A stretch of 13,307 bases of DNA. Source: an uncultured Odoribacter sp. (GTDB lineage Bacteria > Bacteroidota > Bacteroidia > Bacteroidales > Marinifilaceae). Under the pieces are notes generated by a model. The model saw nothing but the letters and a program-made list of their open reading frames with translations, had not been told where the DNA came from and ran no database searches. Shown here piece after piece: positions 5,704 to 13,307 of the stretch (positions within the stretch are counted from its first letter, which is position 1; each line of letters starts with the position of its first letter). Where the stretch lies: positions 1 to 13,307 of the forward strand of contig UQTM01000087.1 in assembly GCA_900544025.1 (NCBI GenBank). Direction: 5' to 3'. A program made the position numbers and the translations under genes.

Positions 5704-6777
5704 ATGAACAAATATGTGAAAAGATCGCTGCAAATCGGTATTCCGGTACTGATTGCAGCTTGGATTATTATTCCAAAAGTGCTGAATAGTGGTGAGAAAA
5801 CAGCGACCGAGAGCGGAAATGCCGGAACAAGAAGTAGTAGTTTGCCCGTGACGGGAATTGTGGCGAAAACGTCCGTATCCACGAACGGGATTATGGCCAA
5901 CGGAACGATGCTTGCGAACGAGGAAGTGGAGCTGGTGGCGGAAATCGTGGGAAAAGTCGTTAAAATTTATTTTCAGGAGGGCAGCCACGTGAAGAAGGGG
6001 CAGTTGTTGCTGAAAGTGGACGATGCCGATTTGCAGGCTCAATTGTCGCGGGCGGAATTTCAACAAAAGCTGTTGTCGGAGAAGTTGGAAAGACAACGTA
6101 TCCTGTTGAAGCGGGAATCTGTGAGCCGGGAAGCGTTCGACCAGTTGCAGACCGACTACAATATGCTGGAAGCCGATATCGAATTGCTGAAGGTTAAAAT
6201 CAGCCGTACGGAGATACGCGCACCTTTCGACGGGGTGATGGGATTCCGTTATGTGAGCGAGGGCAGCTACGTGCAACCGAGTTCGCAAATTGCCCGGATC
6301 GTAGATAATTCCGTTTTAAAATATGAATTTTCCATAGCCGAGAAGTATGCGTCCCAGAATTTGAAGGGGCGCAATATTGTTTTCCGGGTGGCCGGACAGG
6401 ATAAAAACTATACGGCCCAGGTATATGCCGTCGATCCTTTGATCGATGTGAATACCCGTATGATCCTGTTACGCGCCCGTTTCCAGAATAAAACCGGAGA
6501 ATTGATGCCGGGTATGTTCGCCAAAGGAAACCTGATTGTGGATGGTAATACCGAATATATAGCCGTACCGACCGAAGCGGTCGTGCCTGAAATGGACGGG
6601 AAGCGGATGTGGGTGATGAAAAACGGCAAGGCAACCAGCGTACCGGTGGTGACGGAAAGCCGTAGCGAGAAATTCGTGGAAGTGATTTCCGGAATACAGC
6701 CGGGCGACACCGTGCTTACCGGGGGCTTGATGCAATTACGCGACGGCATGAGCGTGAATGTCAATGTGGCAAAGTAA
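5704..6777 (+). CDS. RND efflux periplasmic adaptor (membrane fusion protein)
   Basis: This adaptor subunit bridges the RND permease and the outer-membrane channel. It has 357 residues from the ATG at 5704. An N-terminal hydrophobic segment (about 9-27, LQIGIPVLIAAWIIIPKVL) should anchor it in the inner membrane. There is no cysteine anywhere, so it is not a lipoprotein. The HlyD/AcrA layout is visible: a split lipoyl domain at about 74-107 (VELVAEIVGKVVKIYFQEGS) and 168-202 (IRAPFDGVMGFRYVSEGSYV), a helical hairpin at 108-166 between them, a beta-barrel at about 205-282 (with TRMILLRARF and ELMPGMF), and a membrane-proximal domain from about 285 ending in LRDGMSVNV. In-frame upstream starts (TTG 5650, ATG 5659) are less likely because they add a polar extension and lie almost on the predicted transcription start. 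The permease follows 32 bp later. Confidence 0.93.
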   Translation: MNKYVKRSLQIGIPVLIAAWIIIPKVLNSGEKTATESGNAGTRSSSLPVTGIVAKTSVSTNGIMANGTMLANEEVELVAEIVGKVVKIYFQEGSHVKKGQLLLKVDDADLQAQLSRAEFQQKLLSEKLERQRILLKRESVSREAFDQLQTDYNMLEADIELLKVKISRTEIRAPFDGVMGFRYVSEGSYVQPSSQIARIVDNSVLKYEFSIAEKYASQNLKGRNIVFRVAGQDKNYTAQVYAVDPLIDVNTRMILLRARFQNKTGELMPGMFAKGNLIVDGNTEYIAVPTEAVVPEMDGKRMWVMKNGKATSVPVVTESRSEKFVEVISGIQPGDTVLTGGLMQLRDGMSVNVNVAK

Positions 6778-6780
6778 TGA

Positions 6781-6793
6781 GAGTATTAATGTG
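6781..6793 (+). repeat. 13-bp direct repeat, copy 2 (adaptor-permease gap)
   Basis: This is the second exact copy of GAGTATTAATGTG. It begins 3 bp after the adaptor stop and ends 16 bp before the permease ATG. A weak GGGGA follows at about 6799-6803 and may serve as the permease ribosome binding site. Confidence 0.3.
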
Positions 6794-6809
6794 CTAAATT
6801 GGGGATAGA

Positions 6810-9800
6810 ATGAGTTTATCATCAACTTGTATAAAGAGGCCGGTATTTGCCACCGTTATTAACGTTGTGCTTATATTGATCGGATTTATCGGCCTGGCAT
6901 TTCTCGGAGTGCGCGATTACCCGAGTGTGGATCCGCCTATTATTTCGGTTTCGACCAGTTTCCCGGGTGCGAATGCCGACGTTATCGAAACTCAGATCAC
7001 CGAGCCTTTGGAATCGGCGATCAACGGTATTCAGGGTATCCGTGCGCTTACCAGTACCAGCCGTGACGGACGAAGCTCGATCACGGTGGAATTCGAGTTG
7101 GAGGTCGATCTGGAAACGGCGGCCAACGATGTGCGCGATAAAGTGTCCGGCGCTCAGCGTAAGTTGCCGAAGGACGTAGATCCGCCTACCGTAACCAAAG
7201 CGGATGCCGATGCGCAGCCGATTTTCGGTGTATCGTTACGAAGCGACCAGCGTTCGCTGATCGACCTGAGTATGTATGCCGAACAGTACTATAAAGAACG
7301 TTTACAGACCATTTCGGGCGTTAGTAGCGTGTCGATCTGGGGAGAAAAGCGGTATTCCGTGCGTTTGCGTATGGACCCTTCTTTGCTGGCGGCTTACGGT
7401 ATCACCCCGATGGATGTGAGGGATGCCGTTACCAGTGAAAATATCGAGCTGCCTTCGGGACGTATCGAGGGGGAAAATACGGAACTGACGATCCGTACGC
7501 TGGGGCGTTTGATGACGATAGACGATTTCAATCATTTGGTTATCAAAGAAAGCGGCGATAAAGTGGTGCGTTTTCAGGATATCGGGATTGCCGAAGTCGA
7601 TGCCGAAGACGTGCGTTCTATCATGAAGCGGAACGGAGTTCCGATGGTGGCCTGTGTGATTACTCCCCAGCCGGGAGCCAATTATATCGATATCGTCGAT
7701 AAGGCATACGGGGTGATGAAAGATTTGGAAAAAGACCTTCCCGAAGACATTGAAGCCGGAATCGCTTTCGACAATACGGTGTTTATCCGTAATTCGATCA
7801 ATGAGGTAAAGGATACGATCGTCGAGGCTTTTTTGCTGGTGGTTTTGATTATTTTCCTGTTCCTGCGTAACTGGCGCACCACATTGATCCCCGTGCTCGC
7901 GATTCCGATTTCGCTGATCGGAGTGTTTTTCGTGATGTACCTGGCCGGATTTTCAATAAATATCCTGACCTTGCTGGCTGTGGTGCTGGCGATCGGGCTG
8001 GTGGTGGACGATGCCATCGTCGTCATGGAGAACATTTATACGAAGATCGAACAGGGCATGTCGCCGTTGGAGGCCGGATTCAAGGGATCGAACGAAATCT
8101 TTTTCGCCGTGATCGCGACGACGGTTGCGCTGGTGGCGGTGTTTTTCCCGATTGTATTCTTGCAGGGAACCACCGGACGTCTGTTCCGGGAGTTCAGTAT
8201 CGTGATTACGGGTGCGGTGATTATATCTTCGTTCGTAGCCCTGACTTTTACGCCGATGGTTTCCACGAAATTGCTGACCCGGAATGTCACGGACAATTGG
8301 TTTTACCGGAAGACAGAGCCTTTTTTCAACTGGATGATAGACTCGTACCGTAAAGGGTTGAACGGATTTATGAAAGTGCGCTGGCTGGCTCCTGTGATAC
8401 TGCTGGTCAGCGGGTTTCTGATCTTTTTGTTGTGGAAAGCCACACCTTCGGAAATGGCTCCTCTGGAAGACCGTTCCAATATCCGTATCGTTTCTACCGC
8501 TCCGGAAGGTGCGACGTTTGAATATATGAACCGTTATGCCACCGAATTGTCGTCTTATCTGGAACAAGAGGTTCCGGAGCAGGAAAAAATCATCGAGATG
8601 ATCGGGGGAGGAAATACAAACCGTTCCAATTTGAACCTGTGGCTGGTCGAACCTGAGAACAGGGAACGTACGCAGCAGGAGATTGCCGATGAATTGGGCG
8701 TGCAGGTAAGACGGTTTACGGGAGCGCGTACGATGGTTTCGCAGCAGCAGACTTTCGGCGGGCGGCGTGGCGGTCTTCCGGTGGAATATGTGATTCAGGC
8801 AAAAAATCTCGACGACCTGAAACGGGTATTGCCCCGTTTTATGGAGGAGGTGAACAAGAGCCCGATATTCTCGGTAGCGGATTTGAACCTGAAATTTACA
8901 AAACCGGAATTGACGATCAATATCGACCGGGATAAAGCGGCGGTATTGGGAGTTTCCATGCAAAATATAGCACAGACGCTTCAATTGACGATGAGTGAGC
9001 AGCGGGTGGGATATTTTATCCTGAACGGTAAACAATATCAGATATTAAGCGAATTAGACCGGGAAAACCGGAATAAGCCTTCCGATCTGCAAAATATTTA
9101 TGTGCGGAATTCGGCCGGGCAGCTGATCGCTTTGGATAACCTGGTGACGACTTCCGAAAGCTCTATGCCTCCGCAGTTGTATCGTTACGACCGTTTTGTG
9201 GCGGCGACGGTATCGGCGGGATTGGCTAAAAAGAAAACCATTTCCCAGGGATTGGAGGAGATGGACAGAATCGCCGCCGAAGTGCTGGACGATAATTTTA
9301 AAACGACGCTTTCCGGTAGTTCCAAAGACTTTGTGGAGAGTTCCTCCAGCCTGATGTTTGCTTTCGTCCTGGCTTTGGTATTTATCTATTTGGTATTGGC
9401 GGCTCAGTTCGAAAGTTTCCGCGATCCGCTGATCATCATGTTCACCGTGCCTTTGGCGTTGATCGGGGCGATGGTTTCCATGTGGTATTTCGAGCAGACG
9501 ATGAATATTTTCAGTCAGATCGGTATCATTATGCTGATCGGTCTGGTATCGAAAAACGGTATTTTGATCGTGGAGTTTGCCAATCAGCGGAAAGCGCAGG
9601 GCGAACCGATGCTGGAGGCCGTGAAGAATGCGGCCGTAGCGCGTTTTCGTCCGATTCTGATGACCAGTTTATCTACGGTACTGGGTATTTTGCCGATGGC
9701 AATGGCTACCGGAGCCGGTGCGGAAAGCCGTGTTTCCATGGGAATCGCCGTTGTGGGCGGAATGGTGGGTGCCACCTTCCTTTCGCTGTTCGTAATCCCG

Positions 9801-9863
9801 GCGATTTATTCTTACCTGTCCTCTGATAAGGTGAAAATTATAGAAGAAGAACATAAGGAGTGA
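6810..9863 (+). CDS. RND multidrug efflux permease, HAE1 type
   Basis: This 1017-residue inner-membrane pump uses the proton gradient to expel hydrophobic or amphiphilic compounds. It has the AcrB-like pattern: a first membrane helix at about 12-32 after the SLSSTCIKRPVFA start; a large periplasmic loop with DYPSVDPP, FPGA and EPLESAINGIQG motifs; helices TM2-6; TM7 at about 526-543; a second periplasmic loop; and TM8-12 from about 848. Proton-relay residues are present: Asp400-Asp401 in the TM4 motif GLVVDDAIVVMENI and Lys915 in GLVSKNGILIVEF, equivalent to AcrB D407/D408/K940. The C-terminal MTSLSTVLGILPMA and VIPAIYSYL signatures are intact. The length, slightly below AcrB's 1049, and the intact motifs indicate a functional drug-type rather than heavy-metal-type RND pump. 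Substrates cannot be predicted. It lies between its adaptor (32 bp upstream) and the TolC-like channel (27 bp downstream). Confidence 0.96.
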   Translation: MSLSSTCIKRPVFATVINVVLILIGFIGLAFLGVRDYPSVDPPIISVSTSFPGANADVIETQITEPLESAINGIQGIRALTSTSRDGRSSITVEFELEVDLETAANDVRDKVSGAQRKLPKDVDPPTVTKADADAQPIFGVSLRSDQRSLIDLSMYAEQYYKERLQTISGVSSVSIWGEKRYSVRLRMDPSLLAAYGITPMDVRDAVTSENIELPSGRIEGENTELTIRTLGRLMTIDDFNHLVIKESGDKVVRFQDIGIAEVDAEDVRSIMKRNGVPMVACVITPQPGANYIDIVDKAYGVMKDLEKDLPEDIEAGIAFDNTVFIRNSINEVKDTIVEAFLLVVLIIFLFLRNWRTTLIPVLAIPISLIGVFFVMYLAGFSINILTLLAVVLAIGLVVDDAIVVMENIYTKIEQGMSPLEAGFKGSNEIFFAVIATTVALVAVFFPIVFLQGTTGRLFREFSIVITGAVIISSFVALTFTPMVSTKLLTRNVTDNWFYRKTEPFFNWMIDSYRKGLNGFMKVRWLAPVILLVSGFLIFLLWKATPSEMAPLEDRSNIRIVSTAPEGATFEYMNRYATELSSYLEQEVPEQEKIIEMIGGGNTNRSNLNLWLVEPENRERTQQEIADELGVQVRRFTGARTMVSQQQTFGGRRGGLPVEYVIQAKNLDDLKRVLPRFMEEVNKSPIFSVADLNLKFTKPELTINIDRDKAAVLGVSMQNIAQTLQLTMSEQRVGYFILNGKQYQILSELDRENRNKPSDLQNIYVRNSAGQLIALDNLVTTSESSMPPQLYRYDRFVAATVSAGLAKKKTISQGLEEMDRIAAEVLDDNFKTTLSGSSKDFVESSSSLMFAFVLALVFIYLVLAAQFESFRDPLIIMFTVPLALIGAMVSMWYFEQTMNIFSQIGIIMLIGLVSKNGILIVEFANQRKAQGEPMLEAVKNAAVARFRPILMTSLSTVLGILPMAMATGAGAESRVSMGIAVVGGMVGATFLSLFVIPAIYSYLSSDKVKIIEEEHKE

Positions 9864-9890
9864 TAATATAATAACGACCAGTAATTGACG

Positions 9891-11216
9891 ATGAAAAAGA
9901 ATGGTTTTAAGCAAATGATGCGGTGGGCGTTGCTGATAGGTTTGCAGCTTTCTATCGTGCAGGTTTTGCCTGCCCAGAAAAGGATCACTTTAGAGCAATG
10001 TATCGAAAGGGCACTGGAAGCGAATTATTCGATTAAAATGATCCGCAATCAAGAGAAAATAGCGGCTAACGATTTGAATTATTCTCCTTTTTTACCGACT
10101 TTAGGAGTTACTGCCGGACAAAAACAGACGATCAACGATTCGAAGACCACGACAAACGGAGAAAACAGGGAGTTGAACAATTCCCGTTCGGACGCTCTGA
10201 CTGCCGGGGTGGCTTTGAACTGGCGTTTGTTCGACGGGCTGGGCATGTTTGTGACGCAGGAAAAATATCAGGAAATGCTAACGATCGGGGAACTGAATAC
10301 CCAGATGGCGATCGAGAACCTGATTGTGAATGTAAGCGCTTCGTATTACAATGTGATTATGCAGCACAGTAAACTGGATGCCGCCCGCCATTCGCTGGGA
10401 TTATCTACCGAACGGTATAAGGAAGCGAGGGATAAATATATGTTAGGGGTATTGTCCGGTTTGGACGCCCAGCAGGCGAAACTCGACCTGAATGCGGACA
10501 GCTCTAATTATATGAAGCAAAAGGAATTGCTGAAAAGTGCCTATATTGCGTTGAATCTGTCGATGAATGCCGATTTGCAGCAGGCTATGTATGTGCGGGA
10601 TTCCATTACGCTGCTGGAGCCTTTGGTTTTCAGTGAACTGAACGATAAGATGCTGGAATTGAATACCACGTTGATGATCGGAAGGCGCGACCGGAAAGTG
10701 TCGGAGCTGGATATGAAGCTGGCGCGTGCCGCTTTATTTCCGACTTTGGATTTTGCTGCCGGGTATAATTACAGCCGGACCAAAGCACCGGAAGCGGCGA
10801 CTTCGCTGAACCGGACGAACGGCCCGTACTGGGGTTTTTCGGTGAGTATGGATGTGTTCAACCGGCTGGATAACCGGAAGCGTATAAAAAATGCCCGCCT
10901 GGATATGGAAAATGCCGATCTTTCTTATCAGGATGCCGAATTGCAATTGAAGGCCGATCTGGCACAGTTGTATAACACTTATGAGAATAATCTTCAGATT
11001 GTGAGCTTTGAAAAGGAGAGTGCAGCCGTGGCCTTTGAAAACCTGGACGCCGCTCTTGAAAAATATAAGCTCGGAACGCTTTCGGGGATAGAGTTCCGCG
11101 AATTTCAGCGCAGTTATATAGATGCAGTCGATCGTGAAGTGACGGCCGCTTATCAGGCGAAAGTTTCGGAATTGTCCCTGTTGCTGATCAGCGGGGAACT
11201 GAAGGTTAAAAATTGA
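9891..11216 (+). CDS. TolC-family outer-membrane efflux channel
   Basis: This 441-residue outer-membrane factor completes the tripartite pump. The signal peptide ends around LPAQ (residues 26-29), and the mature protein opens with the typical RITLEQCIERALEANYSIKM. The two-fold internal repeat of TolC proteins is visible. PFLPTLGVTAGQ ... GVALNWRLFDG ... KYMLGVLSGLDAQQAK in the first half corresponds to ALFPTLDFAAGY ... GFSVSMDVFNR ... KYKLGTLSGIEFREFQ in the second. The C-terminal coiled-coil helix (about 405-435) precedes the end. There is no lipobox. An in-frame TTG two codons upstream is less attractive than the ATG that starts MKKNGFK. No Shine-Dalgarno sequence stands close to the ATG, and translation may depend on coupling to the permease gene 27 bp upstream. 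No clear terminator hairpin was found in the 78 bp after the stop. Confidence 0.94.
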   Translation: MKKNGFKQMMRWALLIGLQLSIVQVLPAQKRITLEQCIERALEANYSIKMIRNQEKIAANDLNYSPFLPTLGVTAGQKQTINDSKTTTNGENRELNNSRSDALTAGVALNWRLFDGLGMFVTQEKYQEMLTIGELNTQMAIENLIVNVSASYYNVIMQHSKLDAARHSLGLSTERYKEARDKYMLGVLSGLDAQQAKLDLNADSSNYMKQKELLKSAYIALNLSMNADLQQAMYVRDSITLLEPLVFSELNDKMLELNTTLMIGRRDRKVSELDMKLARAALFPTLDFAAGYNYSRTKAPEAATSLNRTNGPYWGFSVSMDVFNRLDNRKRIKNARLDMENADLSYQDAELQLKADLAQLYNTYENNLQIVSFEKESAAVAFENLDAALEKYKLGTLSGIEFREFQRSYIDAVDREVTAAYQAKVSELSLLLISGELKVKN

Positions 11217-11260
11217 GGTGCTTATTTTTGTATGCTCAAATTTATTCGTACTTTAGCCCA

Positions 11261-11292
11261 TTGACATATATCTATAACCTTTAAAATATTTG
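11261..11292 (+). promoter_or_regulatory. Possible promoter for the polyamine genes, abutting the start codon
   Basis: TTGACA at 11261-11266 provides a -33 TTG. After 21 bp comes AATATTTG (11285-11292), one mismatch from the TAnnTTTG consensus. If used, transcription would start at or next to the ATG at 11295. A second TAnnTTTG match (TATTTTTG, 11223-11230) has no -33 element at a suitable distance. Read-through from the efflux operon is an alternative, since no terminator is visible in between. Confidence 0.35.
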
Positions 11293-11294
11293 CA

Positions 11295-12485
11295 ATGAGT
11301 AAAGTTCTGATTATCGGTGCCGGAGGTGTCGGTACGGTCGTTGCGCACAAGGTGGCGCGGAATCCTTTATTTACCGATATTATGCTGGCGAGCCGCACGA
11401 AATCGAAGTGCGACGAGATTGCAGCGGCGATCGGTGGTAACCGGATAAAGACGGCGGCTGTGGATGCCGACAATGTTCCCGAATTGTGCGCCCTGATGCG
11501 TTCGTTTCAGCCCGATATTGTTGTGAATGTGGCTTTGCCCTATCAAGACCTGACGATTATGGATGCTTGCCTGGAATGTGGGGTGAACTATCTGGATACG
11601 GCGAACTACGAGCCGAAAGACGAGGCTAAGTTTGAATATAGCTGGCAGTGGGCTTATCAGGATCGTTTTAAGGAAAAGGGATTGACCGCCATTCTCGGAT
11701 GCGGTTTCGATCCGGGCGTTTCCGCTATTTTTACGGCTTATGCCGCCAAGCACCATTTCGATGAAATTCATTATCTGGATATCGTGGATTGCAATGCCGG
11801 AAATCACGGTATGGCTTTTGCCACGAATTTCAATCCGGAAATCAATATCCGCGAGGTAACCCAGAAGGGACGCTATTGGGAGAATGGGAAATGGGTGGTG
11901 ACCGAGCCGCACGAAATCCACAAGCCGCTGACCTATCCGGAAATCGGAGAGCGCGAGTCTTATGTGATTTATCACGAGGAGCTGGAATCGCTGGTGAAAA
12001 ATTATCCCACGATCAAGCGCGCCCGTTTCTGGATGACATTCGGGCAGGAATATTTGACCCATTTGCGGGTGATTCAAAATATCGGCATGTCGCGTATCGA
12101 TCCGATTATGTATAACGGGGTAGAGATCGTGCCGATCCAATTCCTGAAAGCGGTGTTGCCCGATCCGAAATCGCTGGGCGTGAACTATCACGGGCAGACC
12201 TCTATCGGTTGCCGTATCCGGGGAATTAAAGACGGAAAAGAAAGAACGTATTATATCTATAATAATTGCGACCACGAATGTGCTTTCCAGGAAACGGGCA
12301 CACAGGCCGTGAGCTATACCACCGGAGTCCCGGCAGCGCTGGGGGCGGCTATGTTCGCCAAGGGCCTGTGGAAAGGGGCAGGGGTGTATAATGTGGAGGA
12401 ATTCGATCCCGATCCGTTCCTGGCAGAGCTGGGAGAGCAGGGATTGCCCTGGGTGGAAAAATTTGACATCGACCTCGAAGTATGA
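11295..12485 (+). CDS. Carboxynorspermidine/carboxyspermidine dehydrogenase (saccharopine dehydrogenase family)
   Basis: This 396-residue cytoplasmic NAD(P)H-dependent enzyme is predicted to condense L-aspartate beta-semialdehyde with a diamine (putrescine or 1,3-diaminopropane), giving carboxyspermidine or carboxynorspermidine. A Rossmann fold opens the protein: KVLIIGAGGVGTVVAHKV, with the GxGGxG glycines at 8, 10, 11 and 13. AVDADNV at 55-61 marks the end of the nucleotide-binding part, and VNVALPYQDLTIMDACLECGVNYLD follows at about 77-101. The FDPGVSAIF block at 138-146 and HGMAFATNFNPEINIREV at 171-188 are features of the carboxynorspermidine-type branch of the saccharopine dehydrogenase family. 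The strongest support is that its stop overlaps by 4 bp the start of the matching decarboxylase gene. The ATG at 11295 is required to keep the Rossmann strand intact, and no Shine-Dalgarno sequence precedes it. Substrate choice between the two diamines is unresolved. Spermidine is the more likely product, from knowledge of gut Bacteroidetes. Confidence 0.9.
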   Translation: MSKVLIIGAGGVGTVVAHKVARNPLFTDIMLASRTKSKCDEIAAAIGGNRIKTAAVDADNVPELCALMRSFQPDIVVNVALPYQDLTIMDACLECGVNYLDTANYEPKDEAKFEYSWQWAYQDRFKEKGLTAILGCGFDPGVSAIFTAYAAKHHFDEIHYLDIVDCNAGNHGMAFATNFNPEINIREVTQKGRYWENGKWVVTEPHEIHKPLTYPEIGERESYVIYHEELESLVKNYPTIKRARFWMTFGQEYLTHLRVIQNIGMSRIDPIMYNGVEIVPIQFLKAVLPDPKSLGVNYHGQTSIGCRIRGIKDGKERTYYIYNNCDHECAFQETGTQAVSYTTGVPAALGAAMFAKGLWKGAGVYNVEEFDPDPFLAELGEQGLPWVEKFDIDLEV

Positions 12486-13307
12486 CCTGGAAGGACAAGA
12501 TACTGAAAGAGTGGGATTTTTCAGCGCTGCCTTCTCCGGCCTATGTGCTCCACGAGGGGTTGCTGGCCGGAAATATGAAGGTGATCGACGAAGTGAGGGA
12601 GAAAGCGGGGGTGGAGGTGATCGTTGCCCTGAAAGCCTGTGCGATGTGGAGTGTCTTTCCCGAATTGAAAAAACATGCCGACGGAGCCACTGCAAGTTCA
12701 CTTGCGGAGGCTCGTCTCGTTTTTGAAGAGTTCGGGCAACCCGCCCACACCTATGCTCCGGTTTACATGGAACAGGAGTACGACGAGATTTTAAGATACA
12801 GTAATCACATCACGTTCAATTCCCTTTCGCAGTTCGGCCGTTTCGGAGAACGGGCGATAGCCGCCGGAGTATCCTGCGGCTTGCGGGTGAATCCCGAATA
12901 TTCGACCGTGGAAACCGATCTGTACAATCCCTGTGACAGGGGATCGCGGCTGGGGGTGTTATCGGAAGATTTAACCGTTTTGCCGGAAGGAATCGAAGGA
13001 TTGCATTTTCATTCTTTGTGCGAATCCCGCCCGGATGACCTGAAACGGACCCTGGAGGCGGTGGAGAGCCGTTTCGGGCGTTTTTTCCCGCAGCTTAAAT
13101 GGCTGAATATGGGGGGAGGGCATCTGATGACGCATCCGGATTACGATGCGCAGGAATTGATCCGGATTTTGACGGAATTCAAGGCGAAATATCCCCACCT
13201 GCGGATCATTTTAGAGCCGGGAAGCGCTTTTACCTGGGATACGGGTTGTTTGGTGGCTACGGTAGAGGATGTGGTGCACAATGGCGGGGGGGGTACCTGG
13301 TTTTCAC
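12482..13307 (+). CDS. nspC: Carboxynorspermidine/carboxyspermidine decarboxylase, N-terminal part (3' end outside window)
   Basis: This is a PLP-dependent, alanine-racemase-fold decarboxylase that removes CO2 from carboxyspermidine or carboxynorspermidine to give spermidine or norspermidine. It is the last step of the SAM-independent polyamine route. The frame starts at an ATG overlapping the dehydrogenase stop (ATGA) and stays open to the window end, 275 codons of an expected ~380. Early SPAYVLHEGLL is typical of the barrel start. Lys51 in VALKACAMWS is the likely PLP lysine. TASSLAEARL (70-79), LRVNPEYSTVETDLYNP (134-150), GLHFHSLCE (173-181), MGGGHLMT (210-217) and EPGSAFTWDTG (245-255) are family blocks for phosphate and substrate binding. 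The last few residues (HNGGGGTWFS) depart from what the family normally shows here, perhaps through sequence error at the end of the window. The C-terminal catalytic cysteine and metal-free dimer region are not included. Confidence 0.93.
   Translation, partial: MTWKDKILKEWDFSALPSPAYVLHEGLLAGNMKVIDEVREKAGVEVIVALKACAMWSVFPELKKHADGATASSLAEARLVFEEFGQPAHTYAPVYMEQEYDEILRYSNHITFNSLSQFGRFGERAIAAGVSCGLRVNPEYSTVETDLYNPCDRGSRLGVLSEDLTVLPEGIEGLHFHSLCESRPDDLKRTLEAVESRFGRFFPQLKWLNMGGGHLMTHPDYDAQELIRILTEFKAKYPHLRIILEPGSAFTWDTGCLVATVEDVVHNGGGGTWFS

Noticed and set aside
6777..6797. Mini-ORF (MRVLMC) overlapping the adaptor stop
   Set aside because: It has only six codons and no supporting signal. It most likely arises from the TAATG stop context.
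7953..9035. 360-codon minus-strand frame inside the RND permease
   Set aside because: The translation is His/Arg/Gln-rich, low in recognisable motifs, and lies wholly inside an intact permease gene.
9885..9890. TTG start two codons before the TolC-like ATG
   Set aside because: It adds only two residues, with no ribosome binding site to favour it. ATG followed by MKKNGFK is a normal signal-peptide start.
11217..11294. Search for a terminator after the TolC-like gene
   Set aside because: Only AT-rich sequence with short T runs was found, and no stem of useful length, so no terminator is claimed.
11367..12701. 444-codon open frame on the minus strand opposite the polyamine dehydrogenase
   Set aside because: It is fully antisense to a clearly recognised enzyme, has no family motifs, and mirrors the codon bias of the + strand gene. 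It is a shadow frame.

Overview
The window reads as a fragment of a Bacteroidetes chromosome, most likely order Bacteroidales. The reasons are TAnnTTTG-type promoter elements, genes that mostly lack Shine-Dalgarno sequences, signal peptides followed by Gln, and the families present. I cannot name the genus. All confidently called genes lie on the + strand, and both window ends cut through genes (dxr on the left, a carboxynorspermidine decarboxylase on the right). No RNA gene, mobile element, CRISPR array or phage gene was seen.

Left block (3-4405): the end of dxr (isoprenoid precursor synthesis), rseP (intramembrane site-2 protease), an AhpD-like CxxC protein, an exported protein with two thioredoxin-like halves, and an exported endonuclease/exonuclease/phosphatase-family protein. 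Spacing is very tight: 15 bp, 1-bp overlap, 4-bp overlap, 2 bp. A convincing intrinsic terminator follows at 4373-4405, so this is almost certainly one transcription unit.

Middle (4406-5531): a CorA-type Mg2+/divalent cation channel with its own Bacteroidetes-style promoter. Its ~100-nt leader holds an 8-codon mini-ORF, a hairpin, and a second hairpin that presents an unusually strong GGAGG site in its loop, directly against the start codon. This leader is the most unusual regulatory sequence in the window.

Efflux block (5605-11216): a good promoter, then a periplasmic adaptor, an HAE1-type RND permease with the expected Asp-Asp and Lys proton-relay residues, and a TolC-family outer-membrane channel. 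Together they form a complete tripartite pump, with no regulator gene in the window. A 39-codon minus-strand ORF between corA and the pump is a weak candidate gene.

Right block (11261-13307): a saccharopine-dehydrogenase-like carboxy(nor)spermidine dehydrogenase overlapping by 4 bp the start of carboxynorspermidine decarboxylase (nspC). Together they make spermidine or norspermidine from aspartate semialdehyde without S-adenosylmethionine. The last ~25 bases look unlike the family and may be poor contig-end sequence.

I do not see a clearly new multi-gene system. The observations most worth a second look are the corA leader, the degenerate second thioredoxin domain and its coupling to rseP, and the possibly leaderless polyamine operon.
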